A stretch of DNA of 64,000 nucleotides from Niebla homalea (GCA_019925105.1 JAHGAU010000002.1:1488001-1552000), one strand, 5' to 3'. Positions 14,001-27,165 are shown, numbered from the stretch's first letter. Numbers and translations: made by a program. The notes: generated from the sequence alone by a model not told the origin.

Positions 14001-17000
14001 ATACTTAAAAAAAATAAGTAAAAACCCTTTTAAATGGTAATATTATTATTAATCAGAATTTATTAAGGATCCTATTCGGTTTTAAGGCTTTATTCTTCTT
14101 TAATTTATTAATTGCCTTAATTATTATATCTTATATTATTACCTTATTTATTAATATAGGATTAAAGTATATAATATTATTAATATTATTTAAATTAATT
14201 TTTAATAGAAAGGGGAAAAATGCTTTTTTAAGGGCTTCAATTTTACCGTTAAAGGTATTAATTAATATATTATTAAGTTTCTTAAAAAACCAGGAATTTA
14301 AGGATAAACTTTAATTTTTTACTTTATTCTTTATTATATTTTATGAACTTTTAAATATTATAAGGTAAAATTATTAAGTTATATATTATAAATTAAAAGT
14401 ATATTTACTTAATTTTTTTAATAATCTTTTCTTTTTTTTTTTTTTAAATAGCCCTTAATTAATGAAGTATCTTTTAATTTTTATACTTAAAAGTTTATTT
14501 TATTAGCCTTTTCGCCTTTATAATTACGGTTATATACTTTTTATTTTAATAGATTTTAACTTTTTAAGAGAGTTTTATTATTAAAATTATTTTATTAATT
14601 ATTTTATTTAATATTTTTATTATTTACTTTATAAAAAGGTTAATCCGGTCTTTATTATTTAATTAAGGGAAATCTATAAATTATATTATTGTTTCTTCTG
14701 TTTTTATATAAACTTTTATTATTTTAACCGTTTTCTACGTTTTCTTTATTAATAATAATAGGGTTATATTAACTGTTTAATTTAAAGTTATTTATATCGG
14801 TATATAGTTTAAATTTTATTTTAAGTCCTTTTACGGTTTATATATTATAACCGCGTTAATAATCCTTTCCGTATTAAAAATTAAATTAATTATTATTTTG
14901 AACTTATAACTTTCTTACGTAATAATTTTTAATAATATTAATAATAAAAGGTTAACTTAAACGGTAGTTATTAATAAGTTATTTAATTTAATATAATTTA
15001 TTATACGTTTTTCCTTATTCTATATATAATAATATAAATTAAAATCTTTAAGTAATATATATTTACTTAAAATAATTAAGATTTCTTTAAGTAATAATAT
15101 TATAAACGGTCCTTTTTTATTGGCCGGTAACGGGTTATATATATTATAGATATTAAAGTTACCCTTTAAGTCTTTTTCTTTCGTAATACGGAGTATATAA
15201 AGATTTCTATTATAATAAGTAATATCTTAATTATTTATATTAAACCGCTTATTTATAAAGAAGTATATTCTGGTTATTTTATCCCCCTTAAAGGTTAAAT
15301 AAAACCCTTCCCCCAGGTTAATAGATAAATATATATATAAATTATATAATAATTTTTATATTATTATAATATTAACGTTTTCGATTTCTTTAAATTTAAA
15401 TATCGGTATTATTACTTTAATTCCTTTATTACGGACGTTATATTATATTATTCTTAAAAACGTTAATATATTATATATTAACCTCTATAAAGGCTCCCTT
15501 TTTTATACCCGTTTAAGTTGCGGATTTCTTATTAAAATTAAATATTTTCTATTTTAATACTTTCCCGGTTATTATTAAAGATATAAAACGGCCGGTTTTT
15601 AAGGTCGGAATTATAAGGAATTTTCTTTTTTTATTATTATTTACCTTTTATTATTTAATTAATTAAGCTTATATTTTAAGGCTATTTTTAATTAATTTAT
15701 TAAATTAATTTTATACGTATTATACCGTTAAATTTTTATAATTATCCGGGTTTTTTTACGTTTAATTTCCCTGGCTCTTATTATATACTTAAAATCCTAT
15801 ATTAAGTATCTTTCCTTATTATACGTAACGTATTTAAGTATATCCTTTATAAACCCCTTAATTATTAGCTTTATATACTTATAAGTATTATAACCCTTAA
15901 TATAAACCGTATACCTTATAATATTAAAGTATTTTATAATAATATATTTATAATTTTAATATTTAAAATATTAATAAATATTAACCGCTTTATTTTATAA
16001 TTAAGTTATCTTAAGAAATCCCCCTTTAATAATCTTTTTATTTAAGACGTTATTATATATCTTTATTAACGTTACGTTTAATATAACGGTAAAGTACCTT
16101 TTTATACGTTTTAAAGAGTTAGGTTTTTTATTACCGGCAGAAGCCTATAATTAATAATCTTAAGTCTTAAATAAAGAATTATATTCTTTTTTTCTATATT
16201 TTTTAACGTGGTTTTTCTCTTAACTTCTTTAAAATATAATAAATATATCCTATTTATTATAACGGTAAACGATTACTTTAAAACCTTAATTAACTTATAC
16301 TTTCCTTTATTAATTTAAACCTTAAATTTTTTTAAGTTTTTTTTTATTTTTAAAGATATTATATTAAAGAAAATATTTTTACTTTATAACTTATATATTA
16401 TAATAATCTATTTTATTAACGGTTCCGTTATTACCTTAAAAGCCTTTATTGATTATAACGGGTTTACCTTTACCATTATATTCCTTTCTTTATTATTAAA
16501 TAAGCGGACCATTATTATCCTCGTTTTCCTTAACGCGGCCGTTTTTTCTTCCGTTATCCTTTTATTCTTTACCACGGGTACCCCCTTTATTACCCTTATT
16601 GCTTAGCTTTTTTTCGTTTAAGGGGCCGCCGCCTTTATACTTTCGCTTTATATACTTAATCTTAAGCCGCCGTTTTTACCCTTTATTAACGCCTTTACTA
16701 TTATCCCTTAAGAGCCCTATAGCCGCTTTATTTCCCCCAGTTTTACCCCTATTTTTATATAGAAGTCCCTTACGTTTTTTAACTTAATCCGTAATATCAA
16801 CTAGGTTTTTAACGTAATATCCTTTTATTCCACTATAAGGAGTCCTTTTAAGGTTTTTACCGCCTCCTTTATCGCTTTTTCGCCCTTATTTATCGGGCGA
16901 TATACCGTCTCCGTTTTTTATTTTTAATGCCTTAAGGTTTTATCCTTTTTATTAACTTTATTTCCTTTTTATATACTTTTAATAATACTTTTATTACGGT

Positions 17001-17371
17001 CTTTTTACCCCTTCCCTCCGCTTATACCTTTCGCCGTTAATATTATACCGGCCTTCTTACCCTTTTATTTACTTATTACCTCCATATTATTATTACGTAT
17101 TTTATACGCTTTAATACGCGTATTTTATTAACCTTAATTCTTTTACTTATTTTAAGTATTATCCGGTTTATTATTATTATATTACCCGTATACGTCGTTA
17201 CCGTTTCTATTAATATAGGCTATTTACCTATTTACCACCTTATTCTTAATTATTATGTTACTTCTATTTATCGTATTTAATATACTTCTCTTATTGTCGC
17301 TAGAGCTATACGTATACGCATCGTTTTGGACCTCTAGGGTCCCTTTATTCGTCGCCATTCAATTCATATTC
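11026..17371 (-). mobile_element. Non-LTR retrotransposon L1, full length, nested in G1
   Basis: A 13-bp TSD TATTACTTATTAT (11013-11025 and 17372-17384) brackets the copy. The 3' tail (TGAT)n is at 11026-11045, so transcription runs right to left. The first codon is at 17358-17356 and reads M-A-T-N-K-G-T, with only about 13 nt of 5' leader. Without the nested copy L5 it is about 5.8 kb. RT motifs lie at about 13880-14180 minus (K-K-N-K-A-L-K-P-N-R-I; K-P-D-Y-F-K-V-K-S-Y-K-F). Probably a Tad1-like element by length, TSD and fungal context; an endonuclease domain was not read. RIP has destroyed every frame except the first 45 bp. Confidence 0.88.
13069..13589 (-). mobile_element. 5'-truncated non-LTR copy L5 inserted into L1
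   Basis: A 521-bp copy of the last part of the same family, with its own (GATT)n tail at 13069-13088. The 13-bp TSD TCTTTATTTATTT occurs at 13056-13068 and 13590-13602, and the L1 sequence reads straight across when the insert is removed, as checked against L2 near 20520. It keeps more G+C than the surrounding L1 (ACCGTATCC, GTTCCTTTAT), so it has had less RIP and is younger. Typical target-primed insertion with 5' truncation. Confidence 0.9.
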
Positions 17372-17384
17372 TATTACTTATTAT

Positions 17385-17912
17385 AATAATATTATAAATA
17401 ATAAGGATATATAATTATATACGTATTAACTTTTAAATATTAATATATATCTTTAATATATTATACTTATAAAAGCAATTAAGACTATTAAGGAAAAAAG
17501 AAAAGAAGTTTAAAATAGAATAAAAATCTTATTATAATAATATATTATTTTTACGATAACGTTTATTTTTATTCTAACGTAATAAATTAATAATAAAATT
17601 TTAAATAATCTCAATTAATATTATAGAAACTCATTTCTTATTTACTTTTTTTATTAAGTTTTATAGGGGGGTTTTTAATAAATTTTATAAATTACGTTAA
17701 TTACTTGTTAACGTAAAATGTCCCTATTATATTATTATTAAATAGATATTATTATATTTATATATATACTTAAGGACTCTTTTCCTTTTATATTTTTCTT
17801 ATTAAGTTTAATAATAGGTTTTTAATAAGCCTTATATTTAACCGGCTTTACTTTAGCTTTTTAAATATATCTTTTTATACCCTAAAAATTAATATATAAA
17901 AAGGGAGATAAT
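17385..17912 (+). other. Right part of the G1 3' spacer with polypurine tract
   Basis: Resumes G1 after L1. The polypurine tract AAAAAGGGAGATA at 17898-17910 directly precedes the 3' LTR, which fixes the plus orientation of G1. The same tract is found beside the 3' LTR of G2. Confidence 0.8.
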
Positions 17913-18245
17913 TATTAATAATTAATATTATTTACGCGCCGGCGTTATAATAATACGTTATATTATTACGTTAAAATAAGTTATTAAGCCTTAATAAAAA
18001 GCTTTAATAACGGCCTTAATATACGTTATTTATAAGCCGTAACTTAACCGGCGTAAAGTAAGGTAATTATTACTTTTATTTTAAGTAAAAACTATACCTT
18101 AATTCTTTTTAAATTCCTTAAGAATTAATCTTATTATTAATCTACTTATTAAAATAATACTTAAGTATCCAGACTATAACGTTACGTCTTCTATACCTAC
18201 CTTTATTAGTCCCGCCGGCGTGCCGCCAGCGGAGTCAGTCTAACA
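17913..18245 (+). repeat. G1 3' LTR (333 bp)
   Basis: Ends with un-RIPped GCGGAGTCAGTCTAACA followed by TSD AATAC. The left 290 bp are RIP-mutated. Confidence 0.93.
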
Positions 18246-18260
18246 AATACCGTGTCAATA

Positions 18261-18492
18261 TTATAACGTAAAAAAACCGGGGAACTAAAATAATAATTAA
18301 TTTAACGTTTAATACGGAAAAGGTTATTAACGTAATAATAACGTATAAACCTTAAAAAGACTTGAAATATAACTTAAATTATATATTAATATAAATAATC
18401 TTAAATAAATTAATCGATATAATACCGTTAATATTAACAAGAAAGCGTAGAAATCGGTTAAAGAAGTTAAATACGTATAAAAACAGAAGAAA

Positions 18493-18495
<3 letters not shown>
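18261..18495 (+). mobile_element. L4 fragment between M1/G1 and L2
   Basis: Aligns with the reverse complement of L1 at about 14700-14930. The last bases, ACAGAAGAAATAT, form the TSD of L2. Confidence 0.85.
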
Positions 18496-18524
<29 letters not shown>

Positions 18525-21500
18525 TATATTATGGATCTAGCTAAGTTAATTCTGGCGTTCCTTAATACGCGGCTTTTTAACCTTACTGGTAACCGTAAAA
18601 ACCTGATACTTATAACGTTAAGGTAAAAACCGGTATTTATTAGGCTTTTACCCTTTATCCTTTAAGGTAAAGGATATTAATGGTTATTTAAAAAGTAATA
18701 ATTTATTTATATACTTTTTATATTTTAACTCCCTTAAAAAAATCCATAATATTATAATTATATCCTTATAAGGGTTACCTTTAAGCTTTTTATTCTTCCG
18801 CTTCTTTATATATTTATATTATTTTAATTTTACGTAACGCTTTTAAATATTCTTATTAATACTTACGTATTTAATATATATTTTTCTTATATTATTATCG
18901 CCGTTAATTTTCTTAAAGACTTTTAATAAGCGTTTATTATTATATTTTTATAATTATAAAAGATACTTTCCGGTTTATATAATTAATATAATTAATTTCC
19001 GCTTCTCTTTTTCTTTTTTAATTAATAACGGGCCTTTTTTATAAAGTTTTTAATAATTTTATTTATCTTTATAATAAAATTAAACTATAATAATAATCCG
19101 GTAAATATTATAAATTTAATAGTTACCCGGATATTTTATTTTATAAATAATATTTAATAATAATTATAAATATTAACTTTTATAATAAGTTTTAATTTAA
19201 CCTTTATAAATAAGAAATAAAAGATAAAAACGTATATAGCATTTTACTTTCTTTATTTATATCCGTATCCGGCGTTTATTTAATTTTTAATATATATAAT
19301 AAATAAGAAATAAATTAAACCGTTTTCATTTATCCGGAATTAAATCGTTAATATATTATTATCCTTTTTTATAATATTATAATAGCAGAAATACTTATTA
19401 ATAATCTTTTTATTATTAAAAATTAAATAATAATAACCTTAAAGTATAAAGTCTTTATATTTTTATTAATGTTTAATTTACTTTATTATAATTTATAAAA
19501 TAATTATTATAATTTTTATTTTTTAAATTTTTTTAATTTTTATTTTTTTTATACTTAATAAAAATTTATATATATTTAAATTAACTTCCGGGATATTAAT
19601 AAAATTAATTTCTTTTTTAATTTATTTTTATTTTATATTAATAAAAAAAAGATAAATATCCTTAATTTACTTTTTTTAATTTAAAATTTATTAAAATTCT
19701 AATAAATCCGCCCGTTTCTTATTATTATAATTAAGTATATATATTTTTTTAATTTTATTTAAATAATTATTTAATTTAATAAAACTTTAATTTACGGTAT
19801 AAAAACCTTAAACTTTAATATTAAGATAAAAATTATTTTATAAATACCGTTAATTACTTTTAAATATTAATTCTAAATTTTCTATAATATTTAAATAAGC
19901 TTTTTCCTATATTCCGGAGTATTTTTAAGTATATATTAAATAGTTATAACGTATATTATAAATAATTTTATTACGGCTTAATAGATAATCCGGGCCTTTT
20001 ATAACGTAACTCTTTATATTAATATAATAAGATAAGTAAAGCCTTTTTTTTATAAAGTTATCTTTTTTTAAACCTTTCTTATATAATTTTTTTATTTAAG
20101 CTTTTTATTTACTTAAAGGTTATGGATTTTAATATTAATATCCGGCTTTATTATAATTTTACTTAAATTTATTATAATTATTATATTATATAATTTTAAG
20201 CTTTTAATTATATAAATAAACTTATATTTATATAGTATAAATTAAACCCCGTAAATTCTCGCTTATTAAAGATAAACTTTATAAATTTATTTTTATTTTA
20301 AATAATTTATACGTATAAAGGTATTATAAATTAAAAGGTAAATATTATTAATAAAGTTTTTAACTTAAACCTTTTATTTTAACTTAATAAGCTTTTTAAT
20401 TAATAAACCGTTAAAAAATAAAAATAATATAAAAGAAATAAATAATCTTTAAGGAATCCCTATTATAATAAGCTTTATTAAATTTATCTTTTATCTTAAG
20501 TTAATTAACGTAACTCGGTCGTTTAAGAAATTTTTTATTTATTTAATTAAGAAAAATAATATTCCTTTTTTCCTTAAGTTATATAATAATCTTTAATAAT
20601 TTATTTTATTAAAAATATTTATAATATTAAAAGAAAAAAGACTTATAATATACTTTTTCCCGTAATTTTATATTATATATATACCGTTAATTAATCCTTT
20701 AAAGGCTATTTTTATTAATTGATTTTTTTTAATTTTTATTTATTAATCGGAGAAAAGTCCGTAATTCTTTATATAATTATTAAAAATTTTTATTATTACC
20801 GTTTTTAAGGCTTTCCTTAATATATAAAGGAGTATAATAAATTTATAAGACTTTATTTTAAAATAATCCGGCTTAATAAACTTCTTAAGGATAATTATCT
20901 TTATTTCCTTAAACTTACGTAAATAATAATTAACGTTAAAATATACTTAAAAAAGGTAAATAAAAACCCTTTTAAATAGCAATATTATTATTAATAGGAA
21001 TTTATTAAAGATTTTATTCGGTTTTAAAGTTTTATTTTTTTTTAATTTATTAATCGCTTTAATTATTATATTTTATATTATTACCTTATTTATTAATATA
21101 GGGTCGGGATACGTAACGTTATCGATATCGTTTAAATTAACCTTTAATAAAAAGGGGAAAAATACTTCTTTAAAGGCCTTAATGTTACCGTTAAAGGTAT
21201 TAATTAATATATTATCGGGTTTTTTAAAAAGTAAAAATTTAAGGATAAACTTTAATTTCCTACTTTATTCTTTATTATATTTTATTAACTTTTAAATATT
21301 ATAAAATAAAACCGTTAAGTTATATACCGTAAATTAAAAATATATTTACTTAATTTTTTTAATGATTTTTTCCTTTTTTTTTTAATAACTTTTAGTTAAT
21401 TAAGTATTTTTTAATTTTTATACTTAAAAATTTATTTTATTAACCTTTTCGCCTTTATAATTACGGTTATATATCCTTTATTCTAGTAAATTTTAACTTT

Positions 21501-24319
21501 TTAAAAGGGTTTTATTATTAAGATTATTTTATCGATTATTTTATTTAATGCCTTTATTATTCGCTTTATAAAAAGGTTAATCCGGTTTTTATTATTTAAT
21601 TAAAGGAGGTCCGTAAACTATATTATAATTTTCTCCGTTTTTATATAAACCTTTACTTCTTTAACCGTTTTTTATACTTTTTTTACCGGTAATAATAAAG
21701 TTATATTAACGGTTTAATTTAAGGTTATCTATATCGGTATATAATCCGAATTATATTTAAGTTTTTTTATAGCCTATATATTATAATTACGCCGGTAACC
21801 TTTTTTATATTAAAAACTAAATTAATCGTTATTTTAAATTTATAATTCTTTTATATAATAATCTTTTATAATATTAATAATAAGAAATTAACTTAACTAA
21901 TAGCTATTAATAAATCATCCGATTTAATATAGTTTATCGTATATTTTTCCTTATTTTATATAATAATATAAGTTAAAGTCTTTAAGTAATATATATTTAT
22001 TTAAAATAATTAAAACCTTTTTAAATAACGGTATTATAAACGGTCCCTTTTTATTAATTAATAATGGGTTATACGCGTTATAAATATTAAAATCGTTTTT
22101 CAAATTTCCTTTTTTTATAATACGGAATATATAAAGGTTTTTACCGTAATAAGTAATATTTTAACTATTTACGTTAAGTTACTTATTTATAAAAAAAATA
22201 TATTTTAATTATTTTATCCCTTTTAAAAGTTAAATAAAACCCTTCCCCCGGGTTAATAAATAAATATATATATAAGCTATATAATAATTCTTATATTATT
22301 ATAATATTAACGTCCTTGATTTTTTTAAACTTAAATATTGATATTATTACTCTAATTCCTTTATTACGGACGTTATATTATATTATTTTTAAAAACGTTA
22401 ATATATTATATATTAACCTTTATAAAGGCTCTTTTATTTATATTTATTTAAGTTACGGACTTTTTATTAAAGTTAAACGTTTTTTAATTTAATATTTTTT
22501 TAATTATTATTAAAGATATAAAACGGTTAACCTTTAAGGTTAAAATTATAAAGAGTTTCTTTTTCTTTATTTTATTTATTATTATTATTTATTTTTTATT
22601 ATTTAATTAATTAAGCCTACGTTTTAAGGTTATTTTTAATTAACTTATTAAACTAGTTTTATACGTATTATATTATTAGATTTTTACGGTTATCCGGGTT
22701 TCCTTACGTTTAATCTTTTTAACTTTTATTATATATTTAAAATCTTATATTAAGTATCCCTCCTTATTATATATAGCGTATTTAAATATACTTTTTATAA
22801 ATTTTTTAATTATTAACTTTATATATTTATAAATATTATAATCCTTAACGTAAACTATATATTTTATAATATTAAAATATTTTATAATAATATATTTATA
22901 GCTTTAATATTTAAAATATTAATAAATATCCGCCGTTTTATTTTATAATTAAGTTATTTTAAAAAATCCCTTTTCAATAATCCTTTTATGTAAAACGTTA
23001 TTATATATTTTTATTAATATTACGTTTAAAAATAACGGTAAAGTATTTTTTTATATATTTTAAGAAGTTAAGTTTTTTTTTTTTATTATCGGAGGAAACT
23101 TATAATTAATGATTTTAAGCCTTAAGTAAAAAACTATATTCTTTTTTTTTATATTCCTTAATATAATTTTTTTCTTGGTTTTTATAAAATATAATAAATA
23201 TATTTTATTTATTATAACGGTAAATAATTATTTTAAAACCTTAATTAACTTATATTCTTTTTTATTAATTTAAGTTTTAAACCTTTTTAAGCTTTCCTTT
23301 GCCTTTAAAGATATTATATTAAAGAAAATATTTTTACTTTATAGTTTATATATTATAATAATTTATTCTATTAATAATTCCGTTATTACTTTAAAAACCT
23401 TTATTAATTATAATAGGTTTATTTCCGTAATTACGTTTTTCTCTTTATTATTAAATAAACGGACCGTTATTATCCTCGCTTTCTTTAATATGGTTGCTTT
23501 TTCCTTTATTATCCTTTTATTCTTTACCGCGGGTACCCTTTTTATTATCCTTATTGCTTAATTTTCTTTTACTTAAAGGGTTATTATTATTATATTTTTA
23601 TTTTATATCCTTAATCTTAAACCGCTTTTTTTATTTTTTATTAACGCTTTTACTTCTGCTTTTTAAAAGCCCCGTAAACGTTCTACCTTCTTTAATTTTA
23701 TTTTTATTTTTATATAGAAGTCCTTTATGTTTTTTAATTTAAGTTAATATTATTAACTAAATCTTTAACGTAATATTTTTCTATTTTATTATAAAAAGTC
23801 CTTTTAAAACTTTTATTGTTTTCTTTACCGTTTTTTTACCCTTACTTATTAAGCGACGTATTATCTCCGCCTTTTACTTTTAATCCCTTAAAATCTTATC
23901 CTTTTTATTAGTTTTATTTCCCTTTTATATATCTTTAATAATACTTTTATTATAGTTTTCCTGCCTTTTCTTTTTACCCGTATTCTTTATTATTAATACT
24001 ATATCGGTTTTTTTACCCCCTTATTTACCTATTATTTCCGTATTATTATTACTTATTTTACGTACTTTAATATGCGTATTTTATTAATTTTAATTTCTTT
24101 ATTTATTTTAAGTATTATCCGGCTTATTATTATTATATTACCCGTATACGTTATTATTATTTCTATTAATATAAGTTACTTACCCGTTTATTACTTTATT
24201 CTTAATTATTATATTACTTCCTTTTATCGCACTTAATATACTTCCTTTATTATTACGAGAGCTATACGTATACGTATCGTTTTGGACCTCTGGGGTCCCT
24301 TTGTTCGTCGCCATCATCC
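18496..24319 (-). mobile_element. Non-LTR retrotransposon L2, full length
   Basis: 5.82 kb, minus strand, inserted in L4 with TSD ACAGAAGAAATA(T) at 18483-18495 and 24320-24332. The (TTGA)n tail starts at 18496. The start codon of the first frame is at 24314-24312, with only five leader bases. The first residues read M-A-T-N-K-G-T-P-E-V-Q-N-D-T-Y-T-Y, un-RIPped for about 60 bp. The RT segment is at about 20820-21140 minus. Base-for-base parallel to L1 and L3 over its length; no insert detected. Inactive. Confidence 0.9.
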
Positions 24320-24331
24320 ACAGAAGAAATA

Positions 24332-24494
24332 TATTATGTGCAACGTGCGCATGCCAAGAGCTTATCGGGCACTAGCACCCAAAGGGGTATAGTGGCTTGG
24401 CGCGTATACTTATATTGCGCACCTTCATAGCTAGGTAGACACTTATTATGCATATTACCCACTCACTTTACCTCAGTACTTTTAGTACCTGACA
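24332..24494 (-). repeat. Solo LTR of compact family A (163 bp)
   Basis: Same length as the LTRs of element A and similar in layout (internal AGCTAGGTAG, TTATATTGCGC, GCATGCC). Ends TATTATG/CCTGACA, with 5-bp TSD AAATA at 24327-24331 and 24495-24499. No internal region is present, so it arose by LTR-LTR recombination or gene conversion. Almost no RIP. It sits inside the TSD of L2, at the exact junction of L2 and L4. Strand follows the inverse match to element A. Confidence 0.85.
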
Positions 24495-24499
24495 AAATA

Positions 24500-25072
24500 A
24501 TAATTTAATTAATAAAGCTTCCCCGGTTAAATAATAAAAATTAAATTTATTTCTTTATAAAGTAAGTAATAAGAAAGTTAAATAAGATAATAAACGTAAT
24601 AATCTTAATAATGAAAATTAAAAACGTTAAGACTTATTAAATTAAAAAATATATAATAATAATTAAAAACGTTAATAATTATATAAACTAAAAAATGTTT
24701 ACATAATTAAAAAAACTTACAAGGAAAAAGAAAAGATTACCCAAAAAAAAAATAAGTAAATATACTTTTAATTAATAATTTATAATTTAACCGTTTTCCT
24801 TTAAAAAATATTAAAGTTAATAAAATATAATAAAAAATTAAATAAAAAGCTTAAATTTATTTTTGAATTCCCGTTTCTAAGAAAGCTTAATAATATAATA
24901 ATTAATACTCTTAATAATAAAATTAAAGCTCTTAAAAAGACTTTCTTCCCTCCTTTATTAATGTTAGATTTAACGGATGTTCAAAAAATAGTATACTTCA
25001 ATTTAATAATTATTAATAAAAAAGTAACCTTAAAGATAATAATTAAAGTAATTAATGAACCGAAAAAGAATA
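24500..25072 (+). mobile_element. L4 fragment between the solo LTR and element C (RT N-terminal part)
   Basis: Continues L4 and aligns with the reverse complement of L1 at about 14150-14680. It includes the eroded start of the reverse transcriptase. The last bases, GAATA, are the TSD of element C. Confidence 0.85.
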
Positions 25073-25236
25073 TGTTAAGAACGAGTAAGTATAATATGTA
25101 TGGATAATGATCTAGCTAGGTAGGTGGCTATGGATTTAAGTGAGTGCGCGCCAAAACCCCCCGGGAGTTACCCGTTATACTTATATTTATCGTAAACCGT
25201 AATACTATATATATACGTATACGCCGTTTTATAATA
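25073..25236 (+). repeat. Element C left LTR (164 bp)
   Basis: The outer 100 bp are spared by RIP (GTAGGTGGCTATGG, GTGCGCGCC); the inner part is mutated. Confidence 0.87.
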
Positions 25237-25435
25237 ATATACCGGTTAAAAAATAAAAAAGCAATATTCTTATTATATATTATTACCCTTAATATAATAT
25301 CACTTATACCCTTATCGGTAATAACTATAATATATTTAAAGCGTCGAGAATATTAAAGAAATAAAGAAAACGAATAATAATAGTATATAAGGCCGGTATT
25401 AAAATCATATATTAAGAAATTGGAAAAACCGTAAG

Positions 25436-25768
25436 TATTAGACTGACTCCGCTGGCGGTACGCCGGCGGGACTAATAAAGGTAGGTGTAGAAGACATAAC
25501 GTTACGGTCTGGATACTTAAGTATTACTTTAATAAGTAAATTAATAATAAGATTAATTCTTAAGGAACTTAAAAAGAATTAAAGTATAGTTTTTACTTAA
25601 GGTAAAGGTAATAATTATTTCGCTTTATACCTATTAAGCTACGGCTTATAAATAACGTATATTAAGGCCGTTATTAAAGCCCTTTATTAAGGTTGAACGG
25701 TTTATTTTAACGTAATAATATAATGTATTACTATAGCGTTAACGTAAAGGTAACGTTAATTATTAATA
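25436..25768 (-). repeat. G2 3' LTR (333 bp)
   Basis: Left 45 bp un-RIPped (GACTGACTCCGCTGGCGG). Adjacent on the right is TTATCTCCCTTTTTAT, the polypurine tract on the minus strand. Confidence 0.93.
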
Positions 25769-26714
25769 ATTATCTCCCTTTTTATATATTAGTTTTTAGG
25801 GCATAAAGAGATATATTTAAGATATTAACGTAAAACCGGTTAAATATAAGGCTTATTAAAAACCCATTATTAAACCTAGTAAAAAAGGGTAAAAAGAAAA
25901 AAAGTCCTTAGGTATATATATAAATATAATAATATTTATTTAATAATAATATAAAAATGTATTTTACGTTAATAAATAATTAACGTAATTTATAAAACTT
26001 ATTAAAAACTTTTTTTATAAAACTTAATAAAAAAGGTAAATAGGAAAAGAATTTTTATAATATTAATTAATAATTATTTAAAGCTTTATTATTAATTTAT
26101 TACGCTATAATAAAAATATACGTTATCGTAAAAACGGCGCGTAATTATAATAAAGCCTTTATTTTATTTTAAATTTCTTCTTTTTTTTTTTTAATAATTT
26201 TAATCGTTTTTATAAATATAATATATTAAGGGTTTATATAAATATTTATAAGTTAATATACGTATAACTATATACCCTCGTTATTTATACTATTATTATA
26301 ATAAGTAATATTAACGTTACGTAAACGTTTTATTTATATTAATAATCCGCTTATTTTTATTTATTAATAAGATATATAAGTTTACTTTAATCTTTAAGTA
26401 ATATAACGTATACGTAATAACGTTTTACTAATATAAATATAAATATAATACTAATAATATATATAATAATGCCTTATTTAATTTACTTTTTATAGGATAA
26501 ACTTTTATATTAATAAGGCCCTTTACTTTATTATAAATATTATAATAAACGATACCCTTCCCGTTACTTTTTTATAAGCATTTTTAATATTATTAAACCG
26601 CTATTACTTTAATATATATATAGTTCCCGGACTAATTATAACCCCGGGTAATTCGATAAATACGTAAGTATCGGTCGATCAATACGTAATCTATTAAAGT
26701 ATAAGCCTAATACA

Positions 26715-27165
26715 TACGGAAACGTAATGAAATTTTTCGGGATTTTAAAGTTTTCCGGTTAAATATTAATTAAACGTTAATTACCGCCGGTTAAGCGGAA
26801 TATACGCTTTATTAAGTTACTTTAAAAACTAAAAAGGAAATATCGGTCTTTTAAATTAAAAAAGAAATATTTACCGCCTATATTAAAACGGCGGAAAAAG
26901 AGGTTATCCAGCTTAAAGAGTAAATAAATAAATTATAATTTAATAACGAAATAATAACGTTAACGTTTAATAGCTGGATTAACTTAATACGGAAAGTCCA
27001 GGCTTTTATAAAAGTCGATTCCGTTAAGGAGTTATTTCTTATTTCCTGACTCAAGTAAAGAGAATAAACCCTAAGCTTATAATATCCGGTAACTTAAGAA
27101 ATAAAAAAAAAGAGGGATATACAGGCTTTAACTTATTTAAAGAAAAAGAAAAAAAAGTTATACCT
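26715..27165 (+). pseudogene. Antisense reading frame in G2 3' spacer (eroded)
   Basis: Runs opposite to G2 gag-pol. About 150 codons stay in one frame if stops are read as former CAA, CAG or CGA codons. Readable stretches are F-R-D-F-K-V-F-R-L-N-I-N, K-E-I-F-T-A-Y-I-K-T-A-E-K-E-V-I-Q-L-K-E and L-T-F-N-S-W-I-N-L-I-R-K-V. G1 has the same frame with mostly conservative differences. Lys/Glu-rich and probably helical. Function unknown; no start codon fixed. Confidence 0.5.

Larger units (their letters stand above)
2186..18245 (+). mobile_element. Ty3/gypsy chromovirus-type LTR retrotransposon G1
   Basis: Both 333-bp LTRs and a 5-bp TSD AATAC (2181-2185, 18246-18250) are visible. The LTR runs from an eroded TGTTAG to CTAACA. 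Without its inserts (element A at 4618-6661, L1 at 11026-17371) the element is about 7.65 kb, close to the 7.56 kb of G2, which shares its sequence. Order on the plus strand is gag with one zinc knuckle, reverse transcriptase, RNase H, integrase, a GPF/Y-like stretch and a chromodomain, then a spacer of about 2.2 kb before the 3' LTR. The outer 75 bp of the 5' LTR and the outer 40 bp of the 3' LTR are spared by RIP; the rest is heavily mutated. Not functional. Confidence 0.92.
2038..18260. mobile_element. MITE-like insert M1, split by gypsy element G1
   Basis: An un-RIPped island of about 158 bp (2038-2185 plus 18251-18260 after removing G1 and its TSD) interrupts L4. Flanks are TTGTAACGT (2029-2037) and TTATAACGT (18261-18269), a 9-bp duplication with one G/A difference of RIP type. 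Ends show weak inversion: CAGTGTATTCA near the left and the reverse complement of TGAATACCGTG near the right. A CTGTCC/GGACAG hairpin lies at about 2127-2148. No coding capacity. Superfamily unknown; the weak terminal repeats make this less secure than the TSD. Confidence 0.5.

Noticed and set aside
16599..16787. Plus-strand open frame of 62 codons, and its counterpart at 23494-23742
   Set aside because: Both are antisense to the same part of L1 and L2 (first frame of the non-LTR element); they are shadows kept open by base composition.
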